Below the pieces are notes generated by a model. The model was given only the letters and a program-made list of their open reading frames with translations. It was not told where the DNA came from and did no database searches. From Chloroflexi bacterium AL-N1 (GTDB lineage Bacteria; Chloroflexota; Chloroflexia; Chloroflexales; Roseiflexaceae): 64,000 nucleotides of DNA. The stretch spans positions 186,001 through 250,000 of the forward strand of contig WYDT01000010.1 in assembly GCA_013122435.1 (NCBI GenBank), given 5' to 3'. A program made the position numbers and the translations under genes. Shown piece by piece: positions 1 through 8,209 of this stretch (position 1 is its first letter; the number at the start of each line of letters is the position of its first letter).

Positions 1-251
1 CATTGAGAAGAAGACTCCATACAACGAACACAGAAAGAGAGTGCTGAGAGGCAGTAACGCAAAAACGCTTACTTTGAATATTCTGGAAGCAGTTTTCTGA
101 TCGAGTTCCATAATCAGCTCTATTGGTAAAACGTATGAATGTGAGAGATACTGTCATGGTGCTAATTGCGTTTGGTAGGGTATCGCTATGTTTATGATAC
201 GGGGAGTGTCAATGGTTGGTGGTGTTTAGATGGTTGACACACCAACCATAC
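1..251. other. No gene recognised at left edge
   Basis: No reading frame with a plausible ribosome binding site or recognisable protein was found here on either strand. The stretch lies downstream of the leftward Hsp20 gene and may belong to a gene outside the window. Confidence 0.4.
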
Positions 252-283
252 AGAAAGGGATGCAGTCTGGCTGCACCCCTTCT
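252..283 (-). terminator. Imperfect hairpin after the Hsp20 gene
   Basis: The arms AGAAAGGGATGCAG and CTGCACCCCTTCT pair with one bulge and one mismatch across a 5-base loop. The hairpin lies about 40 bases past the stop codon of the leftward Hsp20 gene, so it could end that transcript. There is no clear T-run on that strand, so the call is weak. Confidence 0.35.
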
Positions 284-320
284 GGTAGGAGGAAAAAATG
301 TGTATCTATGCCCCTCTACT

Positions 321-785
321 TTAGGCAGAAATTGGTTGCTCCTCGGTCAGGGCTGGCTGTGTCTGCACGCTGATCTGGCGTGGCTTGACTTCTTCAGCCT
401 TGGGAACGCGTACAGTCAATATACCATCCCTGTATTTCGCTTCCACACTCTCACTGTTCAGTTGCTGAGTGAACTTCACACTACGGCTGAACTTGTTGCT
501 GACCTGTTCGCGAATGTGATAGTGGGCATCCTCGGGAAGCTCAGTCTCGGCACGCTCACCCTTGATCGTCAACACCTGGCCTTCGAGAGTGACTTCGAGG
601 TTCTTCGGGCTGTAGCCTGGAACGCTCGCTTCAATGGTGTAAGCGCTGTTGTCCTCAGCAACGTTGTATGCGACTTCTGGCTGGCGGCTTACCTGACGCA
701 CTGTGGATGGACGAAGCGTTGCAAGACTACGACGGGCGAGTCGTGGTGCACGATAGACTGGATATCGAAAGAAAAAACTACTCAT
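321..785 (-). CDS. Small heat shock protein, Hsp20/alpha-crystallin family
   Basis: A 154-residue cytosolic holdase-type chaperone that would bind unfolding proteins without ATP. The alpha-crystallin domain fills the C-terminal two thirds: it opens near AYTIEASVPGYSPKNLEV, continues with LTIKGERA, and carries the conserved strand near its end (AKYRDGILTVRVPKAE, the A-x-x-x-n-G-x-L family motif). The Arg-rich N-terminal arm has phenylalanine repeats typical of oligomerising arms. I start at the ATG at 785 (MSSFFFRYP) because AAAGG lies about 10 bases upstream; a longer in-frame extension has no family similarity. The gene stands alone and no CIRCE-like operator was seen upstream. Confidence 0.93.
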   Translation of the reverse strand: MSSFFFRYPVYRAPRLARRSLATLRPSTVRQVSRQPEVAYNVAEDNSAYTIEASVPGYSPKNLEVTLEGQVLTIKGERAETELPEDAHYHIREQVSNKFSRSVKFTQQLNSESVEAKYRDGILTVRVPKAEEVKPRQISVQTQPALTEEQPISA

Positions 786-1048
786 GTATATCATACCTTT
801 CAGTTTTGTGTGTTTTAGCACTGACCTTACAAGTCTCTCAAACAATATTAAGTATACGCTGTTTGTATCAGATAAACGTTAGAAGTCTGTCTATGAAGCA
901 TTAGTGGTGTATATAAGGAATATTAGCGCTGTTACGCGACTGTCATCCGATAATGGAAAGCTTATGCTATAATAACTTTAATAATGGATGTTTATGCCCC
1001 GGCCATTTGTGGTCGGGGTATCGTTTATACCGAGGAGTAACAAGTTGT

Positions 1049-1774
1049 ATGAAACCGTGCATTGGTATTACCTGCGGAACATTTCGCGATAAGGATTGGT
1101 GTCCACCAAGCTATGGGCATCGTCAAACATATGTTGATGCTGTCGTTGCGGCTGGTGGTGCGCCGATGTTGCTGCCGCTAACCGACGATGAAGAGGCCCT
1201 GCGTGTGATCTATGATCGTATCGATGGATTGCTGTTGTCTGGTGGTGGTGACGTCGAGCCGCATCATTACGGCGAGCAACCAATCCCTGAAATGGGCACG
1301 ATCGACCCGCTGCGTGATAAGGTCGAGCTGTTGATGAGTCGCTGGGCGATGGAGGACGGGAAGCCGGTCCTGGCGATCTGTCGAGGCATTCAGGTGCTCA
1401 ATGTGGCGCTGGGTGGTTCGCTCTATCAGGATATCGATGCTCAGTTAGAAACCGATATTCCGCACAACAACTCACATAAAGTTGAAGATTGGACGCATAT
1501 GGTGCATGATTTGCGTCTTGCGCCCGATTCGCATCTGGCACATATGCTGGGCAAAGATCCTTTTCCGATCAATTCGCTGCATCACCAATCGATCAAGGAT
1601 GTGGCGCCGGGTCTACGGGCTACGGGCTGGTCCCCTGACGGGGTAGTCGAGGCTATCGAGGGGACCAATGGCCAATTTGTGGTGGGTGTGCAATGTCATC
1701 CTGAGGCACTGCAGGGTGAGGCAGACCCACGCTGGCAAAACCTGTTTAACCAATTTGTCCGACGATGCTACTAA
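1049..1774 (+). CDS. Gamma-glutamyl-gamma-aminobutyrate hydrolase-type class I amidotransferase (peptidase C26)
   Basis: A 241-residue class I glutamine amidotransferase-like hydrolase of the PuuD family, expected to cleave gamma-glutamyl amide bonds of small molecules. The nucleophile is C111 in AICRGIQVLN, and H217 and E219 in QCHPEA complete the triad. The oxyanion region LLLSGGGDVEP is also present. The start at 1049 follows GAGGAG at 1032-1037; the open frame runs further upstream without family similarity. The neighbours do not include putrescine pathway genes, so the substrate cannot be named. Confidence 0.9.
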   Translation: MKPCIGITCGTFRDKDWCPPSYGHRQTYVDAVVAAGGAPMLLPLTDDEEALRVIYDRIDGLLLSGGGDVEPHHYGEQPIPEMGTIDPLRDKVELLMSRWAMEDGKPVLAICRGIQVLNVALGGSLYQDIDAQLETDIPHNNSHKVEDWTHMVHDLRLAPDSHLAHMLGKDPFPINSLHHQSIKDVAPGLRATGWSPDGVVEAIEGTNGQFVVGVQCHPEALQGEADPRWQNLFNQFVRRCY

Positions 1775-1808
1775 ACCCTGAGTTGTCGATGCTAGATACA
1801 CAAAGAGT

Positions 1809-1838
1809 AAGTGGCTGATCGCGACAGATCAACCACTT
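1809..1838. terminator. Bidirectional terminator between convergent genes
   Basis: A 12-bp stem (AAGTGGCTGATC against GATCAACCACTT, one mismatch) with a 6-base loop is followed on the plus strand by a T-rich tract ending in six Ts. It lies between the stop of the C26 hydrolase at 1774 and the stop of the leftward lipoprotein gene at 1867, so it can serve both. Confidence 0.7.
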
Positions 1839-1866
1839 GCTTGCTTTCTCTATTCTTTTTTCTCAC

Positions 1867-2811
1867 TTATCCACCAAATAAGACAGTCTCGCCGTTCAGC
1901 AGTTGCTCAAGTGCTGGAGCCAACTCTTCGGTAGTGATACCGCCCTCGAAACGTGCTGCGATGGTGCCATTTGCATCGATCAGGAAGAGCCACGGTTCGG
2001 AAGGTAAATTCCATGCGGCCATTGCGTCGGAATAGCCTGCACGGAGTTCTTGCGACGAGGGTGTGCGCCCCATCTGCATGGCCTGTTGCATCAGGGCGTC
2101 GATTTCATTGAACGATTCGCCAAAGGGATAGCGGTAGACCTCTGAGTGAATAAAGTGCATCTGGTCGCCATATGTTGCTTGCAGATCCTGTACGACGCTG
2201 AGGCTGGGTGCACAGGTGGCAGTGCGGCAATAGGCTGGTGTCGCAAACAGTACGGCAGTCGGCTTGCCGGATTGAATGGCTTCGTCGAGGCTGATCTGAT
2301 ACATGGCTTCGTTGATGTTGTTGCCGGACGAAAGTTGTTCTAGTGCTGGGGCTGTGTCGACAGTGAGTGTCTCGACGGCTCTGGCTTCGTCGCCAACATT
2401 GGGTGTCCACGAGTCCTCGAGCACTTGCAGTTGGAGCCGTTTCATACTGGGGTTAGCTTCGTCGGGTAGTTGTGTTTCGACTTCGATGCCCCAGTTTCCG
2501 GGCTGATCAAAGGTGGGGTAAGCTACATAGTAGCCGACGGGCATTCCTTGGCCAAAATAAGTCGCTTCCATTTCTTGCTTGACTGCAGGGTTGTTCTCTT
2601 CCATATACAGAAAGCGCATCGTCACTTTTATATCGGGGTCGTTGACGGGGGTGTCGTCTTTGACAATACCCAGTGCGATGCGGTTTGGTCCGACGACGGC
2701 TTCGGAAAACGCAAACACCGGTTCGACCCTACTGCTGGAACCACAACCGCCGAGGAAGATAGCACATACAAAAAGTAAAGCGGAGAGACGTATCAATCGA
2801 CCAGAATTCAT
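1867..2811 (-). CDS. Thioredoxin-fold lipoprotein
   Basis: A 314-residue exported lipoprotein. The N-terminus has a basic/hydrophobic signal ending in the lipobox LGGC. A beta-rich middle region is followed by a C-terminal thioredoxin-like domain: SGKPTAVLFATPAYCRTATCAPS holds a C-x4-C pair instead of the usual CxxC, then HSEVY and PWLFLIDANGTIAARFEG, a typical thioredoxin strand-turn. It is probably an extracytoplasmic redox or sensor protein; the wider Cys spacing argues against a standard disulfide reductase. The ATG at 2811 is chosen because AAAGGA lies just upstream; an in-frame GTG at 2832 lacks this. Confidence 0.75.
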   Translation of the reverse strand: MNSGRLIRLSALLFVCAIFLGGCGSSSRVEPVFAFSEAVVGPNRIALGIVKDDTPVNDPDIKVTMRFLYMEENNPAVKQEMEATYFGQGMPVGYYVAYPTFDQPGNWGIEVETQLPDEANPSMKRLQLQVLEDSWTPNVGDEARAVETLTVDTAPALEQLSSGNNINEAMYQISLDEAIQSGKPTAVLFATPAYCRTATCAPSLSVVQDLQATYGDQMHFIHSEVYRYPFGESFNEIDALMQQAMQMGRTPSSQELRAGYSDAMAAWNLPSEPWLFLIDANGTIAARFEGGITTEELAPALEQLLNGETVLFGG

Positions 2812-2961
2812 ACTATGTCCTTTCCTGGCCACATAATAATGGCTGGAGTGATGATTTTGGAATACTATGAGGTGCTATACTCACAACGCATATTTTAATC
2901 ACATATGGGGCATCAAAATGATCGTTTGGAGTATACCACGAGCCATGCGACTGAGCAACTC

Positions 2962-2990
2962 TTGACAAGTCTATCAAGCAAGGGTATAAT
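2962..2990 (+). promoter_or_regulatory. Consensus sigma-70 promoter of the NUDIX regulator gene
   Basis: TTGACA at 2962-2967 and TATAAT at 2985-2990 are both perfect consensus hexamers with the ideal 17-bp spacer. The start codon lies at 3030. So strong a promoter in front of a regulator fits a repressed, autoregulated operon; see the operator overlapping its -10 box. Confidence 0.85.
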
Positions 2991-3012
2991 TAGTGTGTAT
3001 TTAACACTAATT
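2988..3012 (+). promoter_or_regulatory. Palindromic operator, candidate NrtR-type site
   Basis: AATTAGTGT, 7 bases, then ACACTAATT form a perfect inverted repeat of 9-bp arms. It overlaps the last bases of the -10 box and the expected transcription start, where a bound repressor would block initiation. It directly precedes the NUDIX-winged-helix gene, so autoregulation is the simplest reading. No second intergenic copy was found in the window. Confidence 0.75.
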
Positions 3013-3029
3013 GCTCTGAGGAACGTGAA

Positions 3030-3758
3030 ATGACTGAAAATGCCCAGACCTACGACGCATCCAAATATGAACGCCCCTCGGTCACGGTGGATGTGGTTAT
3101 CTTCACGCTGCAGACGAACGAACTCCATGTCTTGCTCGTGCAACGCAAAAATTGGCCCTACGAGGGGTGCTGGGCGATCCCTGGTGGGTTTATCAACATG
3201 GATGAGACGCTTGAACAGGCAGCCCGCCGCGAATTAGAGGAGGAAACGGGTGTGCGCGATGTGTACCTGGAGCAGTTGTACACCTTTGGCGCACCCCAAC
3301 GTGATCCACGCACACGGGTGATTAGCGTTGCGTACATTGCGCTGGTCAGTGCCGATATACAGCAACTTCGTGTTTCGGACGAGAGCACCGCGGTGCGCTG
3401 GTTTCCGGTGAGCCGTCTCCCCGGTCAGCTCGCGTTTGATCACGACAGTATTCTCGCGATTGCCTTGGATCGCTTGCGTTCCAAAATGGAATATACCACG
3501 CTGGCTTTTCAACTCTTGCCAGAGGTTTTTTCCATACTCGAACTCAAAAGTATTTATGAGCAGATTCTGGGGGAAGAACTCGACAAAGGGAACTTCTACC
3601 GCAAGATCAAAGATGCCCGTGTTCTCGAAGATACCGGACTCCGCCGCGAAGGTCGTGGCCGCCCGACGGTGCTGTACCGCTTCCGACGCAATCGTGGTGA
3701 GGAGCAGTTTGTGTTCCGCTGGCGTGAGTCGCGTGTGGATGCGGTAGAGGAGAGTTAA
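3030..3758 (+). CDS. nrtR: NUDIX hydrolase with C-terminal winged helix, NrtR-like regulator
   Basis: A 242-residue protein. Residues ~15-140 form a NUDIX fold with a complete box, G53-x5-E59-x7-R67-E68-L69-x-E71-E72-x-G74-V75, so catalysis is not excluded. Residues ~150-230 form a winged-helix domain (LLPEVFSILELKSIYEQILGEELDKGNFYRKI) typical of NrtR/NUDIX regulators. In the known family ADP-ribose or a relative is the effector and NAD synthesis or salvage genes are the targets. GAGGA at 3018 sets the start. It is followed after one base by the NADAR gene and then by nadE, which supports a role as NAD regulator by context. Confidence 0.87.
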   Translation: MTENAQTYDASKYERPSVTVDVVIFTLQTNELHVLLVQRKNWPYEGCWAIPGGFINMDETLEQAARRELEEETGVRDVYLEQLYTFGAPQRDPRTRVISVAYIALVSADIQQLRVSDESTAVRWFPVSRLPGQLAFDHDSILAIALDRLRSKMEYTTLAFQLLPEVFSILELKSIYEQILGEELDKGNFYRKIKDARVLEDTGLRREGRGRPTVLYRFRRNRGEEQFVFRWRESRVDAVEES

Positions 3759-3759
3759 A

Positions 3760-4236
3760 ATGACGATCTATTTTTATAGCGTTCGTGATGCGTATGGTTG
3801 TTTCTCGAACTTTTCACCTCACAGCATAGAACTCAACGGTAAGTGGTGGGCTACCACCGAACATTATTTTCAGGCGCAGAAATTTGTGGGTACTGAGCAC
3901 GAAGAGCAGACTCGTCTGGCGAAAACGCCCAAGCAGGCTGCCGAGATGGGGCGTAACCGTAGTCGCCCGCTGCGCGCCGACTGGGAGGTGGTCAAAGACG
4001 CTGTGATGCGTGAGGCGGTGTTGCAAAAATTTCTCACCCACCACGATATCCAAAGCCTTCTGTTGGAAACCGGAGACGAAGAACTGGTGGAGCAGACGAC
4101 CTATGACTACTACTGGGGATGTGGTACTGATGGCACTGGCAAGAATATGTTGGGGCAGATCCTGATGGAAGTACGTGCGGAGATTCGCACACACCTTGCT
4201 ACAACTCTGGAAGAAGATGCCACGCACGCAGGATAA
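3760..4236 (+). CDS. NADAR family protein (DUF1768/YbiA-like)
   Basis: A 158-residue single-domain NADAR protein. The family hallmarks are visible: CFSNFSP near residue 14, WWATTEHYFQAQKF with E34, the AKTPKQAAEMGR segment, and the C-terminal WGCGTDGTGKNMLGQILMEVR. Known members act as N-glycosidases on riboflavin precursors or remove ADP-ribose from guanine bases in nucleic acid. Because the start follows the regulator stop by one base, the two are surely co-translated. The riboflavin role is less likely here because no rib gene is nearby; ADP-ribose removal fits the neighbours KptA and ADP-ribosylglycohydrolase. Confidence 0.88.
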   Translation: MTIYFYSVRDAYGCFSNFSPHSIELNGKWWATTEHYFQAQKFVGTEHEEQTRLAKTPKQAAEMGRNRSRPLRADWEVVKDAVMREAVLQKFLTHHDIQSLLLETGDEELVEQTTYDYYWGCGTDGTGKNMLGQILMEVRAEIRTHLATTLEEDATHAG

Positions 4237-4280
4237 TCGTTAGATGGGCCGCTCGTGTGCTATAGAAGAGACCACACCAG

Positions 4281-5207
4281 ATGATAAAATACGAACAGCA
4301 TGATCATATCATTTATCATGGCGATGCGCTAGCAACCTTACGGTCTACAATTGAGACAGCCTCTGTTGATCTCATCTTTGTCGATCCACCGTACAACATC
4401 GGGAAAAAGTTTGCTGACTTCAAGGATCGTTGGCCTTCCGATGCTGTCTACGCGGAATGGGCGTATGCATGGATCGATGAGTGTATCCGGGTCTTGAAGC
4501 CGTCCGGTACGATGTACTTGATGACCAGCACGCAAGCCATGCCCTACCTTGATCTCTACATTCGTGAGCGACTGACTATCCTGAGTCGCATTGTGTGGTC
4601 GTATGATAGTTCTGGTCTTCAAGCAAAAAAATATTATGGCTCGATGTATGAACCTATGCTGCACTGTGTCAAAGATGCCAAAGCGTATACTTTTAACGTC
4701 GACGATATCCGCATTGCAGCGCGCACCGGAGCCGAACGAAAACTGATTGATTATCGTGGCAAAGTTCCCAAACGTTATAGCACCACCAAAGTCCCTGAGA
4801 ATGTCTGGCATGTGCCACGTGTGCGGTATCGCATGGATGAGTACGAAGACCACCCTGCTCAGAAGCCACAAGCGTTGTTAGAGCGCATCGTTCGGGCCAG
4901 TAGTCACGCAGGCGACACCGTGCTGGACCCGTTTGCGGGAACCTTTACAACGGCTGCGGTTGCACAGGCCTTTGGGAGAAAGAGCATCAGCATCGAGTCA
5001 CAGGCCGCATACCTCAAAATCGGGTTACGGCGCGTGCTGGGCTTTGAGACCTATCAAGGAGAGTGTTTAGCCAGACCAGTAAAGAATACGCGCGTCAGGA
5101 ATGGTCGAGGATTGAAGAAAGCAGCAACGACAGAAGATTTTTGCAGTGTTACCGATGATGGTGAGCAAAAGGCTCTATCCGGTAACACATTACTATCTGA
5201 TTGGTAA
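4281..5207 (+). CDS. yhdJ: YhdJ-type DNA adenine methyltransferase
   Basis: A 308-residue beta-class amino-methyltransferase: the catalytic motif DPPYNIG (D35-Y38) precedes the AdoMet motif DPFAGTFT (D216-T221). Between them VWSYDSSGLQAKKYYGSMYEP, VPENVWHVPRVRYRMDEYEDHPAQKP match the YhdJ lineage closely. E. coli YhdJ methylates the second adenine of ATGCAT; the same target is inferred. No restriction enzyme gene is adjacent, so this is an orphan methylase. The last 50 residues are a poorly conserved tail. It starts 45 bases after the NADAR gene on the same strand. Confidence 0.9.
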   Translation: MIKYEQHDHIIYHGDALATLRSTIETASVDLIFVDPPYNIGKKFADFKDRWPSDAVYAEWAYAWIDECIRVLKPSGTMYLMTSTQAMPYLDLYIRERLTILSRIVWSYDSSGLQAKKYYGSMYEPMLHCVKDAKAYTFNVDDIRIAARTGAERKLIDYRGKVPKRYSTTKVPENVWHVPRVRYRMDEYEDHPAQKPQALLERIVRASSHAGDTVLDPFAGTFTTAAVAQAFGRKSISIESQAAYLKIGLRRVLGFETYQGECLARPVKNTRVRNGRGLKKAATTEDFCSVTDDGEQKALSGNTLLSDW

Positions 5208-5266
5208 AACAAAATCGTCTTTTGAGGGAGCAGCACCAGAGTATTGAAAAAATGAACATATGCTCC

Positions 5267-5278
5267 ATTAACGTTAAT
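5267..5278 (+). promoter_or_regulatory. 12-bp palindrome upstream of nadE
   Basis: ATTAACGTTAAT is a perfect palindrome 26 bases before the nadE start codon. It is not a copy of the operator at 2988-3012. It could be a binding site but no partner is known. Confidence 0.3.
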
Positions 5279-5303
5279 ACACGTAATCAACAAGGAAAAA
5301 CCC

Positions 5304-7133
5304 ATGCAGATCTCGATTGCTATTGCTCAAACTCGACCTAGAAAAGGTGACTATACCGCCAATCTGGCGCATATGGGCGCAATTTTTGACCAGCTCAACA
5401 CGCAGGAACAACGCCCCGATGTGCTGGTGTTTCCCGAGACGATCCTGACTGGCTACTTTCTGGAGGGTGGTGTGCGTGAAATCGCCCGTAGCGCTGCGGA
5501 TGTCGCAACCGATCTCCAGGCCACCTACCGCCAGACGTGTGGGTCCGACGCGCCGTTATTGGACGTGGTGGTAGGCTTCTACGAGCGCTATCGTGACCGT
5601 TTCTACAATAGCTCGCTCTACACCACACTGGGCGAGTCAACGCCACACATTCGCCATGTCCATCGTAAGGTCTTTCTGCCAACATATGGCGTGTTTGACG
5701 AGGCACGGTTTGTCGAGGCAGGACGACAGGTGGCCGCATTTGACACCAGCTATGGACGGGTGGCCATGCTGATCTGCGAGGATGCCTGGCATGGCGTCAG
5801 CGGGACGATTGCGGCACTCGACGGTGCCCAGATTGTGTATGTTGTGAGTGCATCACCTGCGCGTGGCATTCGTAGTACGCGCCCCGATAATGTTGAGCAC
5901 TGGGAAGACCTGCTTCATCGCATCTCGGATGAGCATGGCGTGTACACGGTGCTTGCGCAGTTAGTCGGGTTTGAGGGTGGCAAAGGTTTCCCCGGTGGCT
6001 CTTTTGTGATGGGACCACATGGGGATATGCGAATCACCGGGCCACTCTGGGAAGACGCGCTGCTGCAAGTGACCGTTGACCTTGGTGATCTGCCCTTGGC
6101 ACGCGCCGATCAGCCGTTGCTCGGTGATCTTGAATTGATGCTGCCACACATGCAAGCCGAACTTGGACGGACACAACGCAACGAACAGGCGCATGTTCAG
6201 TGGGAAACTGTGCAGCAAAACCAGCCTGCAAAACCTAGAACAACAACAGTTAAGCAGCAGGCCCGTGTATCTGGTGGTGCTTTGCCACTAGTCATGGCGC
6301 CATCCTTTGACACAGAGGCAGACTTGATGCATATGGATGCCACGTTGGTGCAAGACTGGTTGCTGTCCTTCCTGCGTGACGAGGTCCAGCGGCGGCGGGG
6401 CTTCCGTGATGTCGTACTGGCGCTCTCAGGCGGTGTCGACTCGGCCCTGACGGCGTTTCTCTGTGCAGAGGCGTTTGGTCCTGAGCATGTGCTGGCTGTA
6501 CGCATGCCGTATCGCACCTCCAGCCGTGATAGTCTGGACCACGCGCAACTTGTGATCGACAAGCTGGGTATCCGCAGCACCACAGTTGACATTAGCAGCG
6601 CGGTCGATGGGTATGCCCAACTCGATCCGGAGATGGATGGGCGGCGCAAAGGCAATGTTATGGCCCGTATACGGATGATTGTGTTGTTCGATCATTCGCA
6701 AAAGCTTGGATCGATACCGATTGGCACAGGCAACAAAACCGAGCGTCTCTTTGGCTACTACACCTGGCACGCGGACGACTCGCCGCCCGTCAATCCCATC
6801 GGTGATCTCTACAAAACCCAGGTGTGGCAACTCTCCCGACACATGGGCGTACCGGAGGTGATTGTAGACAAGCCGGCCTCGGCAGATCTTATCGTGGGGC
6901 AGACCGATGAGGACGATTTTGGCATTACCTATCCCAGAGCTGATCGCATTCTCCACTTCTTGCTACAGGGCTACAGCGTAGAACGTTTGATTCAACTTGG
7001 TTTTGATGAGTCCGAAGTAACGTTGGTGAAACGACGGGTCGATAGCACGCACTGGAAGCGACATCTGCCCAGCACCGCCATGCTCTCACCAACAGCTATT
7101 AATGAGTATTACCTACGACCCGTGGATTATTGA
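5304..7133 (+). CDS. nadE: Glutamine-dependent NAD+ synthetase
   Basis: A 609-residue two-domain enzyme that makes NAD+ from nicotinic acid adenine dinucleotide, ATP and glutamine, the last step of NAD synthesis. Residues 1-~280 are a nitrilase-fold glutaminase with the triad E45 (FPETILTG), K122 (HRKVFLP) and C158 (LICEDAW). Residues ~340-609 are the synthetase with the ATP loop SGGVDS at 375-380 and the conserved IGTGNKTERLFGYYTWHAD region. Length and domain order are normal for the glutamine-dependent class. Its place between an NrtR-like regulator and a nicotinamidase-like hydrolase supports coordinated NAD salvage. Confidence 0.96.
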   Translation: MQISIAIAQTRPRKGDYTANLAHMGAIFDQLNTQEQRPDVLVFPETILTGYFLEGGVREIARSAADVATDLQATYRQTCGSDAPLLDVVVGFYERYRDRFYNSSLYTTLGESTPHIRHVHRKVFLPTYGVFDEARFVEAGRQVAAFDTSYGRVAMLICEDAWHGVSGTIAALDGAQIVYVVSASPARGIRSTRPDNVEHWEDLLHRISDEHGVYTVLAQLVGFEGGKGFPGGSFVMGPHGDMRITGPLWEDALLQVTVDLGDLPLARADQPLLGDLELMLPHMQAELGRTQRNEQAHVQWETVQQNQPAKPRTTTVKQQARVSGGALPLVMAPSFDTEADLMHMDATLVQDWLLSFLRDEVQRRRGFRDVVLALSGGVDSALTAFLCAEAFGPEHVLAVRMPYRTSSRDSLDHAQLVIDKLGIRSTTVDISSAVDGYAQLDPEMDGRRKGNVMARIRMIVLFDHSQKLGSIPIGTGNKTERLFGYYTWHADDSPPVNPIGDLYKTQVWQLSRHMGVPEVIVDKPASADLIVGQTDEDDFGITYPRADRILHFLLQGYSVERLIQLGFDESEVTLVKRRVDSTHWKRHLPSTAMLSPTAINEYYLRPVDY

Positions 7134-7134
7134 T

Positions 7135-7153
7135 ACAATAATAGTGGTATTGT
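7135..7153 (+). promoter_or_regulatory. Inverted repeat upstream of the nicotinamidase-like gene
   Basis: ACAATA, 7 bases, TATTGT is a perfect inverted repeat directly after the nadE stop codon and 27 bases before the next start. The 7-base spacer equals that of the operator at 2988-3012 but the arms differ, so a shared regulator is only a possibility. Confidence 0.3.
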
Positions 7154-7179
7154 GAATGTCAGAATACAGGAGGAAAATG

Positions 7180-7896
7180 ATGATTAGAAAGATAAATCTT
7201 AAAGATCGGGCACGACCGTTTCTGGCGTATCTGCAAGATTGGTATAATGGCTTGCCGGATATGTCTTGGCCAGAACTCATTGGTGGTGAGCCAGAGCGTG
7301 TTGCTGTTATCTCTATTGATGTGATTAATGGCTTTTGCAAGAGTGGTCCGTTGTCGAGTGAGCGGGTTGGAGCGATTGCCCAGCCAGTGGCCGAGGCATT
7401 CGAGCGAGCCTATGCGTTGGGTGTTCGCCATTTTGCCTTAACGCAAGACACACACGATCCCGACACACCTGAGTTTCAGTCCTATCCGCCCCACTGTGTC
7501 CGTGGCACAGAGGAGAGCGAAGCCGTCGATGAACTGAAAGCACTGCCCTTTTTTAGTGACGTGGCCATCTTCCCCAAGAACTCAATCAACTCGCACATTA
7601 GCACTGGTCTGGGAGCCTGGATCTCCGAACGTCCCGAGATCGACCGTTTTGTGATCGTTGGCGATTGTAGCGATCTCTGCACCTATCAGGCAGCGATGCA
7701 TCTGCGGCTGGAGGCTAACGCCAACAACTTTGATCGACGGGTTGTGGTGCCTGCCGATACTGTCGACACCTATGACACACCTGTATCCACAGCGCGTGAG
7801 CTAGGTATCTATGCACACGATGGTGATCTCCACCACATTATGTTTCTGCACCATATGGCCATGAATGGTGTTGAGGTTGTAGGGACACTAAGCTAA
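7180..7896 (+). CDS. Cysteine hydrolase of the nicotinamidase/isochorismatase family
   Basis: A 238-residue enzyme with the full triad D47 (ISIDVINGFC), K133 (FPKNSINS) and C167 (GDCSDLCTYQA). D90, H92 and H105 (TQDTHDP, YPPHCV) match the metal site of nicotinamidases, and YPPHCVRGT closely resembles PncA. It should hydrolyse nicotinamide to nicotinic acid and ammonia, feeding the deamidated route that ends at the adjacent NadE; this is inferred, since related hydrolases act on other amides. The ~35-residue N-terminal extension is longer than in PncA. ATG codons at 7177 and 7180 follow AGGAGG; the second has better spacing. Confidence 0.82.
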   Translation: MIRKINLKDRARPFLAYLQDWYNGLPDMSWPELIGGEPERVAVISIDVINGFCKSGPLSSERVGAIAQPVAEAFERAYALGVRHFALTQDTHDPDTPEFQSYPPHCVRGTEESEAVDELKALPFFSDVAIFPKNSINSHISTGLGAWISERPEIDRFVIVGDCSDLCTYQAAMHLRLEANANNFDRRVVVPADTVDTYDTPVSTARELGIYAHDGDLHHIMFLHHMAMNGVEVVGTLS

Positions 7897-7905
7897 TTTC
7901 ATCGT

Positions 7906-7957
7906 ACGACTCCTGGATGATCGAGCGCTAGCTCTCCAATGCCCGTTCAGGAGTCGT
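7906..7957. repeat. Nested inverted repeat between two genes
   Basis: ACGACTCCTG at 7906-7915 pairs perfectly with CAGGAGTCGT at 7948-7957, and the loop holds a second palindrome, GAGCGCTAGCTC at 7923-7934. It lies ten bases after the hydrolase stop and 22 bases before the zinc-ribbon start. It may be an RNA structure that ends or moderates transcription; there is no T-run. Confidence 0.5.
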
Positions 7958-7978
7958 GCTCATTGAGGATTGAGGATT

Positions 7979-8200
7979 ATGATTATTTTCTTTGGTACAC
8001 GTCAGGTCGTCCGCGACGATGATCGGGCTGGTGGTGATGTACAGCAATGTCCGAGTTGTGGGCAGTATGTGGTGTTCAAACCACGGCGTGCTCAGAGCTA
8101 TATTCATATCTTTTGGATTCCCCTTATTCCGATGGGCAAGTCGCAGGGACTGATTGAGTGTCCGCAATGTCGTGCGCGCTTTGCCGTGTACGCATCATAG
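7979..8200 (+). CDS. Small zinc-ribbon protein
   Basis: A 73-residue protein with two CxxC pairs, CPSCGQY near residue 24 and CPQCRARF near residue 60, forming one zinc ribbon around an aromatic segment (SYIHIFWIPLIPMGKSQG). This layout matches the short zinc-ribbon family found as stand-alone proteins in many bacteria; function unknown. The ATG at 7979 is preceded by a doubled GAGGATT. It sits 9 bases before kptA, so it is co-transcribed with it. Confidence 0.75.
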   Translation: MIIFFGTRQVVRDDDRAGGDVQQCPSCGQYVVFKPRRAQSYIHIFWIPLIPMGKSQGLIECPQCRARFAVYAS

Positions 8201-8209
8201 GTTCTGGTG

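Noticed and set aside
216..818. A 200-codon open frame on the plus strand opposite Hsp20
   Set aside because: It is the antisense shadow of a well-supported Hsp20 gene, has no ribosome site and its product looks like no protein family.
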